DNA of 57,313 bases from Brasilonema sp. CT11. GTDB lineage: Bacteria; Cyanobacteriota; Cyanobacteriia; Cyanobacteriales; Nostocaceae. Positions 1 to 8,587 of the stretch are shown here, piece by piece (within the stretch, counting starts at the first letter, position 1; each line of letters begins with the position of its first letter). The notes under the pieces are model-generated. The model worked only from the letters and a program-made list of their open reading frames with translations. It searched no databases and was not told the DNA's origin. The stretch is from NCBI RefSeq assembly GCF_017982655.1, contig NZ_JABXYX010000043.1, forward strand, positions 1-57,313, read 5' to 3'. The position numbers were made by a program, and so were the translations under genes.

Positions 1-73
1 CTTTAGCTTGGCGGTAAAGCTGTTCTAATTCAGAAATCTTTGAATGCGGAGCTATACTGATTCGTTTTGGCAT
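1..73 (-). mobile_element. IS630-type transposase, N-terminal 24 codons (cut by window edge)
   Basis: Reading leftward from the ATG at 73 gives MPKRISIAPHSKISELEQLY and then RQAK before the window ends. This opening matches the N-terminal helix-turn-helix leader of cyanobacterial IS630-family transposases (typical pattern: KRI.IAPH, then a helix with LEQ.YRQAK). Only the start is visible, so neither catalytic residues nor inverted repeats can be judged, and the element may be intact or broken outside the window. Confidence 0.7.
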
Positions 74-126
74 AGGTCATATTTGCACTGCCTGCTTTTA
101 TCATAAGCGATTAGGCGGACATGATA

Positions 127-531
127 TTACTTATCAAACAGCTTTTTCAAACCATAAGCTGCTAGTCCAACTACTGCACCAGCTGCTACAACCGGCGCAG
201 TACCAATAGCGACAGCAGTTCCTCCAACTGCTAAACCCATACCTCCAACGACAGCAGAAACTCCGACTCCAACTGCTGCTCCTCCTGCGACTGCACCTAT
301 AGCTGCGGCGTCTCCCTCTTCTATTGCCTTCTTAGCTCCATAAGCAGCTGTGCCAACAACTGCACCAGCAGCAGTCACAGGAGCCATGCCAATTGCTACG
401 CCTCCAAAACCTCCAACTAATCCCATACCACCAACGACTGCCGATACACCAACACCGGCTATAGTTCCTCCAGCTACTAATGCTGTACCTTCTACTTTAT
501 CTTTCAGTTCTTCGTTATGATTATCTGTCAT
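127..531 (-). CDS. Duplicated Gly/Ala-rich glycine-zipper protein, function unknown
   Basis: This 134-residue protein has a short charged head (MTDNHNEELKDKVEG) followed by two near-identical hydrophobic modules. Each module carries GVGVSAVVGGMGL, then VAIG.AP, then AAGAVVG.AAYG.KK, at about residues 25-68 and 88-131. The dense Gly/Ala spacing is typical of glycine-zipper segments that pack in membranes. There is no signal peptide, and Lys residues close each module. A weak ribosome site (AAGG) precedes the ATG. I do not recognise a named family. The internal duplication at near-identical sequence suggests a recent tandem event or concerted evolution. A membrane-inserting role is inference only. 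Confidence 0.7.
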   Translation of the reverse strand: MTDNHNEELKDKVEGTALVAGGTIAGVGVSAVVGGMGLVGGFGGVAIGMAPVTAAGAVVGTAAYGAKKAIEEGDAAAIGAVAGGAAVGVGVSAVVGGMGLAVGGTAVAIGTAPVVAAGAVVGLAAYGLKKLFDK

Positions 532-540
532 TATTTGCCT

Positions 541-906
541 TACGTATGCTTAAGTATACTACATCTAACCTAAACAACCAAATTGTTACTGTCCAGGAAT
601 AATCAATAAAATATTGTCTAATCTTCTTAAAGTTTGTTTAAAGCGCCCCACTGCTCAGGATTGCAACCCGTTATTGATGAAACCAACACCTTCCTCACTC
701 CCTTACCCAAGAGTGTTTATTCAGAATTTAAAAGTACTATTTTTTACACTTTAACCAAGTTTCGCATAGATGAATTTGAAAATTCCAGACATACCTTGCA
801 GTATAGTCTGGAATTCTGTCAACTTATTTGCAAGAAACTCTAACAACAATCACGGTGAGCATCCATTCCTAGGTAGACAAGAAAATGAAAGAAAAATAGC
901 TTCTAC
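541..906. other. Non-coding spacer with one strong hairpin
   Basis: No convincing gene is visible between the Gly/Ala-rich protein and the psiE-like gene. A 69-codon open frame from a TTG at 634 has no ribosome site, runs through the hairpin at 781-815 and has no recognisable product. Confidence 0.5.
781..815. repeat. Inverted repeat, 14-bp stem with one bulge
   Basis: AATTCCAGACATAC, loop CTTGCA, then GTAT-a-GTCTGGAATT. The arms are complementary apart from one extra A. No T-run follows on either strand, so it does not look like a classical terminator. Confidence 0.75.
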
Positions 907-1461
907 CTAATTAACAATCTCCTCATATTGAGTTGAATGTGACATTTTCTTCCCATTATCCTGTTCCTCATCATCACTGTGGTTAAGAGCGCTATGGTTA
1001 GTCTTAGTAATCATGTAATCCATGTGTGGTGTCTTAGCACAAACTAGCAGTAGCGCACCCAGAATCAACAGTAAACCACAAATTGATGCAGCCTGAACCC
1101 AAGAAATTTCCAGTGCTCCGTGAACAATGACTTCTCGTAGTACAGATACTATTGATACCTCCACTGCTACTCCTACAGCAATGCTATGCTCCTGCAAGTA
1201 AACCATTAGGAGTCGGAATAATTCGACCAAAATCAACAAAAATAGTATTTTGGCAGTCACTTGTTGATGATTTAATGGCACTGCAAGCTGGGTAAATATC
1301 TCCCACAGTTGCATAACCATGTAGGCAAACAAACCCAAACACAGGACAATCACAATTAAGTCTTGGAAAGCCTCCATGTTGCGAACAATTCGTTGTCTGT
1401 CAATCCAGCGATTGTGAAATAAATATTGACTCTTCTGGCGCTTTTTTTTTTGCATTTTCAT
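907..1461 (-). CDS. PsiE-family (phosphate-starvation-inducible) membrane protein
   Basis: A four-helix membrane protein of about 184 residues when started at MKMQKKKRQ (ATG at 1461). A basic leader with RW.DRQ.IVRN.EAFQDLIV precedes the first helix (LIVIVLCLGLFAYMVM). A second helix follows (ILFLLILVELFRLLMVYL), then the conserved stretch with VAVEVSIVSVLREVIVHG, and a last helix (ICGLLLILGALLLVCA). That order is characteristic of cyanobacterial PsiE-family proteins. E. coli PsiE is phosphate-starvation inducible but its biochemical role is unknown. The frame stays open 17 codons further upstream, but the family normally begins with a short basic leader, so I place the start at 1461. The C-terminus is a poorly conserved acidic tail (SDDEEQDNGKK). 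Confidence 0.75.
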   Translation of the reverse strand: MKMQKKKRQKSQYLFHNRWIDRQRIVRNMEAFQDLIVIVLCLGLFAYMVMQLWEIFTQLAVPLNHQQVTAKILFLLILVELFRLLMVYLQEHSIAVGVAVEVSIVSVLREVIVHGALEISWVQAASICGLLLILGALLLVCAKTPHMDYMITKTNHSALNHSDDEEQDNGKKMSHSTQYEEIVN

Positions 1462-1759
1462 TTCCACCGGCACACAGAGCAAATTAGTCAGTCCACCTAA
1501 TCTTATTAACAAGAACTAGAGTGTTTTTGAGAATTATATGAGTGGCAAGCCTTGAACAAAAATTATTTGCCATTGCTTGCAAAATATTCCCAAACGATCT
1601 TTTTCGTAATTTTATTTAGGTAAGAAAATCACGAAAAGCTTTCAAAATGTAGCAGGCACAATCTCACAACAGGATGTTTGAGAAGTATTGTTGTCAACAA
1701 ATACACCATTTAGATTTCCCTTTGCCTCCCAACCGCATCCGGGAACATCCTAAATGCAG

Positions 1760-1805
1760 TGCGAGCCGGAAAGCTCGTGTACTATAGCCAGCTTTCCAGC
1801 TCGCA
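1760..1805. repeat. Inverted repeat, 16-bp stem with one mismatch
   Basis: The arms are TGCGAGCCGGAAAGCT and AGCTTTCCAGCTCGCA, separated by 14 bases. One mismatch (C against A) interrupts the stem. No T-tract follows. Confidence 0.75.
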
Positions 1806-2154
1806 TTAAATTCAAAAGATTGGAATGCTCCCAAAGTATCGGGGATTTAGGGAACTCGCCGATAAATCTTGGTACAAGACGACACTTTCCAAACATCCTC
1901 ACAGAGGTATGGTACGATAAACAATTTTTAGATTTTTTGATAAATTATTTTATACCAAAACTTGGGTTTAATCCCTCTTAATGTTATAGCTTGCGCAGGT
2001 GCATTTGGTCAGTGTAGCTGAGGTAGTATGTTTCACAATTGCCCTGCAAGGCGTAAAGCATTCTGGAGTAAATCCAATTGTTCTATTGTTAGTTGATTCA
2101 TATTTTTGTTTATTTCAAGGGAGAGTCTTTAATTCACAGCTTTTGCTTTTAGAA

Positions 2155-2181
2155 GGTGCGTTACCGCAGCGGTAACGCACC
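2155..2181. terminator. Perfect 12-bp hairpin just downstream of the GH15-like gene
   Basis: GGTGCGTTACCG, loop CAG, CGGTAACGCACC. It sits 18 bases past the stop of the leftward gene and could end its transcript, although the following leftward bases (TTCTAAAAGC) are only weakly T-rich. Similar TGCGTTAC hairpins are dispersed in Nostocales genomes, so it may be a repeat acting as a terminator. Confidence 0.5.
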
Positions 2182-2198
2182 CTATACCCACTTCAAAC

Positions 2199-5100
2199 TT
2201 AAGCTGCTATATATTGCCCAAACTCTATCAAGAACCTGAACGCTTTAACAATATAACTAGCGCAGTCTCTGGGAGAGGTATTGTAAAATGATCGCCATGC
2301 ACTGGCTTTATCTTCATCATAGCGATCGCCCCTTTTCGGATGACTTTCTAACCATGCTAATCGCACGGCGTGACCGATTAACACATCCAACACGATATAT
2401 TCTTCAATTTGTAAGTTGGGGTTGTTAGATGCAACTGCTGCTAATTCGGTCAACGCCTCAATATTAACTTGTCGGTACTCAGGAGCTTCAATTTTATTTA
2501 GCAAATGCTCTACTTGCAAGGCAAAATTCTTTTCTCCTGCTGTCATTTCTGACAAAATAACTTCGCTATCCAAACGGTTGCGGCGTTCTAGCTTATCACC
2601 AATCACCAAACCTTTGCAATGTTCCATCACCAGCCAAACCTGCTTGAAAAAGTCTTTTGGAACACGTCCTGTTGCTCCCTCGGCTTGGCGGAACCGTCGC
2701 CAACCACCTGATGGTACATCTATTTCATCTCCTGAAGCTGATACCACGATCCAATCTATGTCACTTTCTTTTTGTTTGAGGTGCAGAGATTCTTGCTGAC
2801 GTAATAGCTGACTCAAGTTGACGTATTCAAATAATACCTGACGTACTCGTGTTTGAACTTCCGAAGGTGACAGTTGCATAAGGTGTTCATAAGCCTCATC
2901 CTGAGTAAGGTTTAACTCTTGCACCAGTTCGCTGGTAATCAACAGAATCATGTAACCAATTCTGAGGGTGAGTAGTCCTTTAAACAGTTCTGGTTCTGTC
3001 TTGATTAAAGCACTCAGATAAATCAGAACTTCTTGAGTCAGAACGCGATCGCTTATATCTTCCCGACAATAGTCATTTATTTTCTCAACAATTTCGCTGT
3101 GCGACAGAGGAAGAGTAATGAGTGAATCTTCGCTGTAAGACTTACCCACAGCAATTTGCTTACCCCGCACCACAATACTTGTCACTACGTCCGACAAGCC
3201 GATATCGGTCATTTGTCGCAACTCTGCAGCACGACGCACAACTGCCCAAATGCCGGAATCGCCTGCTTTAGTGTAAACTTCATCCAGCAAATCTGCCACA
3301 GTTACGGGATTTTCTGCTCCGCCAAAGCCTGTATCAAATTCTAATCCTTCCAAACGAACCAAAGTCTGCAATAATTCTATTTGCTCGTAGAGATTTTCCG
3401 ATGAACGCAAAGAGGAGAGCAACAATTTTAAGGTTGTTTCGCACTCCATTTGAAATTCTTGAGTATGTTTTAAGGGCCAATTTCCTTCTGGATTGTAAAT
3501 TAGATACGAGCAGCGAGGCGCAGTATCTTTGATGGAAGATAGAGAATATTCAAAATCATCTTGAAGAAAATCAATCCGTTGTGTTCCAGCAGTCAACATC
3601 AACTGATTAAGACGCCCCAATTTGACCCGTACACCGTTACAAACGCCTTCTTTCAGTTCTTGCATCAGAGCAAGTAATGCCTCACTACCTGTTTCCAACA
3701 TGGTATGAGTCAACATTAAAGTCAGGATAGGACGCCCTAAATCAATCCAATATTTTTGGATGTAAGCAAGTTCACTTCTGATTTGATAAACCAGAAAATG
3801 GTAATCAAGAGTTAGGTAAAATACTTGAGAGTCCAAAACCGAGGGCAGAAAAACAACTGTCTCCCCACGAATACGAAAAATCTTAGATGTTGTGAGACTT
3901 CTCAAACGTCGCACTGGACGTCCTGTTAAACCAAGTTTATCGTTGCGTCCAACTTGGGTATAAATAGCTGAAAGATCCTCTGCAAGTCTAACCTGAATTG
4001 GTTCGACTTGTTTGGGTGTTTGTGTCTCAATTCCATGAACTGCCAGTTTGGCTTGTAAATCTTCATCTTCTGCAAGTAAAGCGATTTGTACGACAGCTTG
4101 CTGGTTTTTGCCGACGCATAAATATCTTCCCAAAGGGTCAATATCTCCAACTGCTATCAACCCTTCACTTAACATTTGACCTAAAAAATACAAACTCTGT
4201 GCCCATACAAGCGGAACATTTTCGTTAGGTAAACGCGGCTGAGTTTGAGGTGCTAACTTCTCTGCCTCTATAGATTCTTCGGAGAGATAATAAAGTTCTG
4301 GAACTAGATGCAAACCATCACGCTCAATCAATAAAGATTCTAAACGCTCTTGGTAATGTTTCACTTGTTCTGGTTCACCGCGAAACAAACCATCTAGAAA
4401 TAAATAAGTGAAAAATAAAGGCCATTCACACTCAATTTGCTCGAATTGTTTGAGTTCTAATGGTTCGTAGTGTAAGCGGTTTTTGTCTTCTAAAACTGTT
4501 TGGTGTCCATCACGCAGGAAGCGCTTGCAGCCGTATTTTCCTTCGAGTTTATTGATAATATCGTTGTGGGTACGTTCCCGCAGATCTACATCTTCTACAG
4601 CAAATGCTGGAAAACCAATAACGCTCAACAACGCGGCATCGATTTCTTTTGAAGACGATTCTCTAGGTAATAGAGATTCTAGTGTAATCCTGGCACGAGC
4701 GATTTCATCTGGCAGCGCATGAATCACCGATGCTTGACAACCGTGTACACCAAATAAATCCAAACCATTAATCGCTTCCAATGCAGCTTTTGCCATACCT
4801 ACAGAACTGGCATTCAATTCCGCATTGCCATGATTAATTTTATTACCTCGTTCCCAAATACCGAAATCTGGAGTACGGTACGCTCGTCCAATATAGTAAA
4901 CTAAATTTTGGACGAAATTCACTTCGTCAAATGTGTAAATGATCTGCAATCCTGAAGCAGTCATTTGCGCCAATATTAGCAGAAATATTGATGTGGCATC
5001 TAATTGCAAATGTCCCCATTCGTCATCACCAACAACAATATCACCTGTAGCAGTGTTGTACTTGGCATGTAAAGCATCCAACGAAGATTGAGTGTGCTTG

Positions 5101-5414
5101 AATTGCTCTAATTTAGCGCTTTGGCGCATCATAGCAAATAACAAACCCCGCATCAACTTAACGACGCTGTGTTCTAGCTCATATGTGCGTCCCTTGTCAT
5201 CATCAACTTTGCGGTAGGCGATCGCCAACCCCCAAACTCCCAGAATGCTGTAAACGTTATCACGTACCCAAGCATCAGTGTAATCTCCGTGGGCAGTTAT
5301 CGCTGTGCTTGCTGGTAGCAAACCTGTAATTGGGTTTTGACGGGTAAGGATAATTGTCTTGATTTGCTGATAATAACATTCAAGACGAGCTTGTAGTTGA
5401 ATGGCTGTTTTCAT
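2199..5414 (-). CDS. GH15-like / phosphorylase-kinase alpha-beta-like protein
   Basis: A long cytoplasmic-looking protein (about 1071 residues from the MKTAIQLQ start at 5414). The first 400 residues resemble the (alpha/alpha)6 glucoamylase-type domain of GH15 and phosphorylase-kinase alpha/beta subunits: an early DYTDAWVRDNVYS motif, then DEWGHLQLDATS and, further on, GIWERGNKINHGNAELNASS. The rest matches the long C-terminal region of such proteins without simple motifs. There is no signal peptide. In cyanobacteria these large proteins are annotated as GH15-related; whether they hydrolyse a glucan or only bind one is not known from the sequence. The frame extends 11 codons upstream of 5414, but MKTAIQLQARLE begins the conserved part. 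It stands alone and is followed by a hairpin at 2155-2181. Confidence 0.75.
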   Translation of the reverse strand: MKTAIQLQARLECYYQQIKTIILTRQNPITGLLPASTAITAHGDYTDAWVRDNVYSILGVWGLAIAYRKVDDDKGRTYELEHSVVKLMRGLLFAMMRQSAKLEQFKHTQSSLDALHAKYNTATGDIVVGDDEWGHLQLDATSIFLLILAQMTASGLQIIYTFDEVNFVQNLVYYIGRAYRTPDFGIWERGNKINHGNAELNASSVGMAKAALEAINGLDLFGVHGCQASVIHALPDEIARARITLESLLPRESSSKEIDAALLSVIGFPAFAVEDVDLRERTHNDIINKLEGKYGCKRFLRDGHQTVLEDKNRLHYEPLELKQFEQIECEWPLFFTYLFLDGLFRGEPEQVKHYQERLESLLIERDGLHLVPELYYLSEESIEAEKLAPQTQPRLPNENVPLVWAQSLYFLGQMLSEGLIAVGDIDPLGRYLCVGKNQQAVVQIALLAEDEDLQAKLAVHGIETQTPKQVEPIQVRLAEDLSAIYTQVGRNDKLGLTGRPVRRLRSLTTSKIFRIRGETVVFLPSVLDSQVFYLTLDYHFLVYQIRSELAYIQKYWIDLGRPILTLMLTHTMLETGSEALLALMQELKEGVCNGVRVKLGRLNQLMLTAGTQRIDFLQDDFEYSLSSIKDTAPRCSYLIYNPEGNWPLKHTQEFQMECETTLKLLLSSLRSSENLYEQIELLQTLVRLEGLEFDTGFGGAENPVTVADLLDEVYTKAGDSGIWAVVRRAAELRQMTDIGLSDVVTSIVVRGKQIAVGKSYSEDSLITLPLSHSEIVEKINDYCREDISDRVLTQEVLIYLSALIKTEPELFKGLLTLRIGYMILLITSELVQELNLTQDEAYEHLMQLSPSEVQTRVRQVLFEYVNLSQLLRQQESLHLKQKESDIDWIVVSASGDEIDVPSGGWRRFRQAEGATGRVPKDFFKQVWLVMEHCKGLVIGDKLERRNRLDSEVILSEMTAGEKNFALQVEHLLNKIEAPEYRQVNIEALTELAAVASNNPNLQIEEYIVLDVLIGHAVRLAWLESHPKRGDRYDEDKASAWRSFYNTSPRDCASYIVKAFRFLIEFGQYIAA

Positions 5415-6078
5415 AGTTAATTTGTTACGTTGTTTCACCGAATGCAACCCTGAAATCGTGAAGTAAATTATGTCAGCAAAGCCAAAACTACCTTTGTAGT
5501 AGGCAGTTGTTTTGTGGATCGAAATGATAAATTAATTGCCGTCTCCTGTCAAGATACAAGTTAGCTTCTCCATTCTTAGAAAAAGATACTCGAAATGTCA
5601 ATTTTTTTCAACTATTTATCAGCTATTAGGCGACTTTCTCTTATTTTTTAAATTAGTTCTCTTAATACTCCATAAGGATAAACTTCTACAGAACGATCAT
5701 GGACATGTAAGAATTCGCTAGAAAAATTGTAGTTTTTCAAAACATAAAACAGATATATAATTATGATTTTTTCAGAAGGAATTAATTTCTGTTTATACCT
5801 GAAAAGCAAAATACTTCTCCACTAGTAATAGTTGTTTACTTCCAAATGAAAGTCAATTGCCTGACTTAATTGATATCAGTGGAGTTAGATGCCAATAGCT
5901 CATTTCAGCAAATTGTTGTATAAAAACTAAAATTTAGTATTCCTCATAGGATCATCCTCGCACAATCTTTGGTTGTAGGAGGCTACTTAGAGATATCTAT
6001 CACACAGGCTTTTATAAGCAATGCCCGCCCTATATAGCAATCCTAAATGATTTATGAAAAATCTTAAGTATTGTAGGG

Positions 6079-6135
6079 TGGGCAGTGCTTACCGTATTTT
6101 GCTGACTACATCCGGGTTTTGCTAAGCACTGCCCA
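6079..6135. repeat. 13-bp perfect inverted repeat, 31-base spacer
   Basis: TGGGCAGTGCTTA at 6079-6091 is exactly complementary to TAAGCACTGCCCA at 6123-6135. It directly abuts the dispersed repeat copy that follows. Confidence 0.75.
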
Positions 6136-6240
6136 ACGCCCTTCGGGTTCGCCAGTCGCCTACGGAGGGAGACCCTCCTGCAGCGCTGGTCTCACCAGAT
6201 ACCTCTGTCGGGAGACCCTCATCAAGTACTGGCTCCCCTA
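6136..6240. repeat. Dispersed GC-rich repeat, copy 1
   Basis: Contains CGCCAGTCGCCTACGG, AGGGAGACCCTCCT and GCAGCGCTGGTCTCACCAG, then a second arm ending TACTGGCTCCCCTA. The same blocks recur near 17.04-17.39, 20.88-21.07, 34.19-34.47 and 49.01-49.05 kb. The GGGAG/CTCCC blocks are self-complementary. Confidence 0.7.
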
Positions 6241-6794
6241 CGTGTCGTTCAAAAATCAAATAGGAGTCCTATAATACCGATTCAGTATTCATAATTGTGA
6301 CTAAAAAACCCGGTTTTTTCTTGTTGAGTTAACGAAACTTCAATCTTCCCAGTAACAGAAACCGGGTTTTTGGGATTAGTGAATCGGTGTTCTAAAATTT
6401 GTGATTTTCTAATTCTAAAATTGAGCGCATAATGTAACAATAAATACAAAATAAAACAAGTTCGACTCTGGAAAAAGTACGCAAATGCAGTTTTTACGAT
6501 CACAGCCAAAAGTAAAAATTTTTGCCAGACAAATCATATTATGAGTAGCCGCAAGTAAATCTTTTTACTTGAAAAAATTTCCATTAAAAGAAACTTGTAC
6601 GCTTGACACAGACACTGAAAGTAGTAAAATCTACAGAAATCAATAGGCATCAGGGTGAGAAAAATTCAACTCAAGTGGAATAGAACTTTCTTTTTCTGAC
6701 TTTTGATATCTACCAGATTACACTGTTCCAGGCTAGGATTATTAATTAGCGATGCCATTTTATTGGTAATCGATGTTGAATTTCTGAGATTTTA

Positions 6795-6880
6795 TGGACA
6801 AAAGTCCACAAGACGACAGTACTAACCTCCTCTGAACTGGCGAGTTTGTCTCCCAGCGCGGGGGAGGCATTTGGAGGTTT
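6795..6880 (+). promoter_or_regulatory. Candidate structured leader of mgtE that can hide its ribosome site
   Basis: The segment begins with a short hairpin (TGGAC, AAAA, GTCCA at 6795-6808). AACCTCC at 6824-6830 is then the exact complement of GGAGGTT at 6873-6879, which contains the mgtE Shine-Dalgarno. A competing GC block (CCCAGCGCGGGGGAGG) lies between. Seen: the complementarity. Inferred: control of translation, possibly by Mg2+. It does not obviously match the known M-box riboswitch. Confidence 0.4.
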
Positions 6881-6884
6881 TATC

Positions 6885-8240
6885 ATGCTCTTAGAAGATG
6901 TTCGCAATTCGGCTTTTGACATTGGCGACTTAAACCAACTCAAGTTGGATTTGAATAGTACACAACCCGTAGATGTGGGAGAGTACATTACACAATTGCC
7001 CAAACAAGACAGGGCGATCGCATTCCGTTTACTCAATAAACATCAAGCAATTGATGTATTTGAATATCTGCCTGCGGAAGTACAGGAAGAAATCATAAAT
7101 TCTCTGCATGATGTTCAAGTTGCACAAATCATCGAGGCGATGAGTCCGGATGAACGCGCAGAATTGTTTGATGAATTACCGGCTGGGGTTGTCAAACGTT
7201 TGTTGCAAGAACTAAGTCCAGAAGAACGGCAAGCAACAGCAACGATTCTCGGCTATGCTGAAGGCACCGCTGGACGCGTGATGACAACAGAATACGTGCG
7301 GTTGCGAGATGGGTTAACTGTTGGAGAGGCTTTGAGTAAAATCCGCCGTCAGGATGAAGACAAGGAGACGATTTACTATGCCTACGTCACGGACGATAAT
7401 CGCACGCTGATGAGTGTTGTCTCCCTACGACAGCTACTGTTTACCTTTCCTGAGGTTTTGATCACAGATATCGCTAGCACTCGCGTCATCAAAGTCAGAA
7501 CAGAAATGCCCCAGGAAGAAGTTGCCCAAATCATGAAGCGATACGACTTAATCGCTGTCCCTGTGGTTGATCGAGAAGAGAGACTGGTGGGTATTGTCAC
7601 GATTGATGATGTGGTCGATATTTTGGAAGAAGAAGCCACAGAAGACTTTCAAAAACTCGCAGGTGTGAGTGGCGGTGATGAACAGGCTTTTTCGCCTCCT
7701 TTGGTAACTCTTCGCAAGCGCTTACCGTGGCTGTTTGGAGTTATGTTGCTTTATATTGGGGCGTCTAGTGCGATCGCCCCATTTCAATCAACAATCTCAA
7801 TGGTGCCAGTGCTGGCTGTGATTATGCCGCTTTTCTCCAACACAGGCGGTACTGTAGGTATTCAAACCTTAACTGTGACAATTCGTGGACTTGGTGTTGG
7901 AGAACTAACACCCCAGGATACTTTCAAAATTCTCCGTAAGGAACTTCAAGCAGGACTGGGTACAGCGGTAGCACTAGGACTGACTATGATTATGCTTTCC
8001 TTGATTTGGGCACCACCTCAAGAACGTTGGGTGTCGTTAGTTGCAGGAACAGTCATGGCTGTGAATACTCTTGTGGCTGTCACTTTAGGAACTTTACTAC
8101 CAATGGGGTTGAAGCGACTAAAACTTGATCCCGCCTTGGTTAGTGGACCTTTAGTGACAACGATGCTAGACGCCATTGGTTTTATGATTTTCCTAACCCT
8201 AATTTCTACGGCTTTGCATATTTTCCACTTAAAAGCATGA
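6885..8240 (+). CDS. mgtE: MgtE-type magnesium transporter/channel
   Basis: A Mg2+ channel of the inner membrane, 451 residues from the ATG at 6885, chosen because GGAGG at 6873-6877 sits seven bases upstream; frames from earlier codons lack this. The order of parts is that of MgtE. First comes a superhelical N-domain with repeated LPAE/LPAG.. helices (about 35-120: EYLPAEVQEEII, DELPAGVVKRLLQELSPEERQ). A tandem CBS pair follows (about 125-245, including AGRVMTTEYVRL and VPVVDREERLVGIVTIDDVVDI). About five membrane helices make up the C-terminal 170 residues, carrying MPLFSNTGGTVGIQTLTVTIRGL, the family signature around the pore. In known MgtE proteins the cytosolic domains bind Mg2+ and close the pore. 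Expressed alone, with a possible structured leader. Confidence 0.92.
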   Translation: MLLEDVRNSAFDIGDLNQLKLDLNSTQPVDVGEYITQLPKQDRAIAFRLLNKHQAIDVFEYLPAEVQEEIINSLHDVQVAQIIEAMSPDERAELFDELPAGVVKRLLQELSPEERQATATILGYAEGTAGRVMTTEYVRLRDGLTVGEALSKIRRQDEDKETIYYAYVTDDNRTLMSVVSLRQLLFTFPEVLITDIASTRVIKVRTEMPQEEVAQIMKRYDLIAVPVVDREERLVGIVTIDDVVDILEEEATEDFQKLAGVSGGDEQAFSPPLVTLRKRLPWLFGVMLLYIGASSAIAPFQSTISMVPVLAVIMPLFSNTGGTVGIQTLTVTIRGLGVGELTPQDTFKILRKELQAGLGTAVALGLTMIMLSLIWAPPQERWVSLVAGTVMAVNTLVAVTLGTLLPMGLKRLKLDPALVSGPLVTTMLDAIGFMIFLTLISTALHIFHLKA

Positions 8241-8273
8241 GTTAGACAAATCGACAAAAATAGTATTATGTAT

Positions 8274-8300
8274 GGCGATCTGCACTCGGCGCAGATCGCC
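8274..8300. terminator. Perfect 10-bp hairpin after mgtE
   Basis: GGCGATCTGC, loop ACTCGGC, GCAGATCGCC, beginning 33 bases past the mgtE stop. No T-run follows on the plus strand, so it may act only as a 3' stabilising structure or be a repeat. Confidence 0.5.
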
Positions 8301-8317
8301 AAGCGACCGCACTGCCA

Positions 8318-8488
8318 CTACTTCGTCAAGCACTCCTCGACTGGCCATCCGAACTGTTCCCACATCGATAACTTGTTCCAGTCCTTGATAAACTCAGCTA
8401 GCTTTCCATTCTCTACCCTGAATAGCGCACTTGCCGTCCATGTCGCCTTTTTTCCATTAGCTTTAATATCGCCATGCGGTTCACCCAT
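8318..8488 (-). pseudogene. C-terminal remnant of a SnoaL-like ester-cyclase-family protein
   Basis: The leftward frame from ATG 8488 to TAG 8318 reads MGEPHGDIKANGKKATWTAS, then ALFRVENGKLAEFIKDWNKL, SMWEQFGW and a short tail. The pattern of TGK..TWT...I.R.E.GKI.E.W...D...L..Q.G is the last strand and helix region of SnoaL-like polyketide/ester cyclases (family about 130-150 residues). The N-terminal two thirds, with the catalytic pocket, are missing. The open frame is interrupted upstream (TAA seven bases before this ATG), and the neighbouring DNA codes a different remnant. It is very likely a broken gene, not a 56-residue protein. Confidence 0.55.
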
Positions 8489-8579
8489 GATTTAAGCGGT
8501 CATGAATGCCGTAGTTGCTGAAATCGTAGAAAAAGCCCTGTTGCATTCCGACGGCTTTAGGGTTTGCATGGATATATCG
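8481..8579 (-). pseudogene. Remnant of an IS200-like / REP-associated tyrosine transposase
   Basis: In a second leftward frame the bases encode RYIHANPKAVGMQQGFFYDF then SNYGIHDRLNHG and a stop. YIHANPKA.G and SNYG are hallmarks of the C-terminal part of Y1-type (RAYT-like) transposases common in cyanobacteria. The catalytic HUH motif and tyrosine are absent. The fragment overlaps the SnoaL-like remnant by eight bases in another frame, so two unrelated gene pieces were joined here. Confidence 0.5.
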
Positions 8580-8587
8580 CAAAGTAT

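Larger units (their letters stand above)
1513..2198. other. Intergenic region with two hairpins, no supported gene
   Basis: About 690 bases between the psiE-like gene and the GH15-like gene. It contains the imperfect hairpin at 1760-1805 and the perfect hairpin at 2155-2181. A 75-codon frame at 1754-1981 overlaps the first hairpin and lacks any recognisable product. Confidence 0.5.
5448..6790. other. 1.3 kb non-coding, repeat-bearing region
   Basis: AT-rich DNA with many stops in all frames. Short open frames at 5536-5721 (plus) and 6282-6509 (minus) have no recognisable product. It holds a long inverted repeat (6079-6135), a copy of the dispersed GTCGCC-TACGGAGGGAGACCCTCCT repeat (6136-6240) and a spaced AACCCGG/CCGGGTT pair around 6306-6370. 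Confidence 0.5.

Noticed and set aside
634-843. 69-codon frame from TTG
   Set aside because: No ribosome site, no family, overlaps a strong hairpin.
1754-1981. 75-codon frame beginning in an inverted repeat
   Set aside because: Start lies next to the hairpin at 1760-1805, composition not protein-like, no homologue recognised.
6282-6509. 75-codon leftward frame
   Set aside because: Composition and position within repeat DNA argue against coding.
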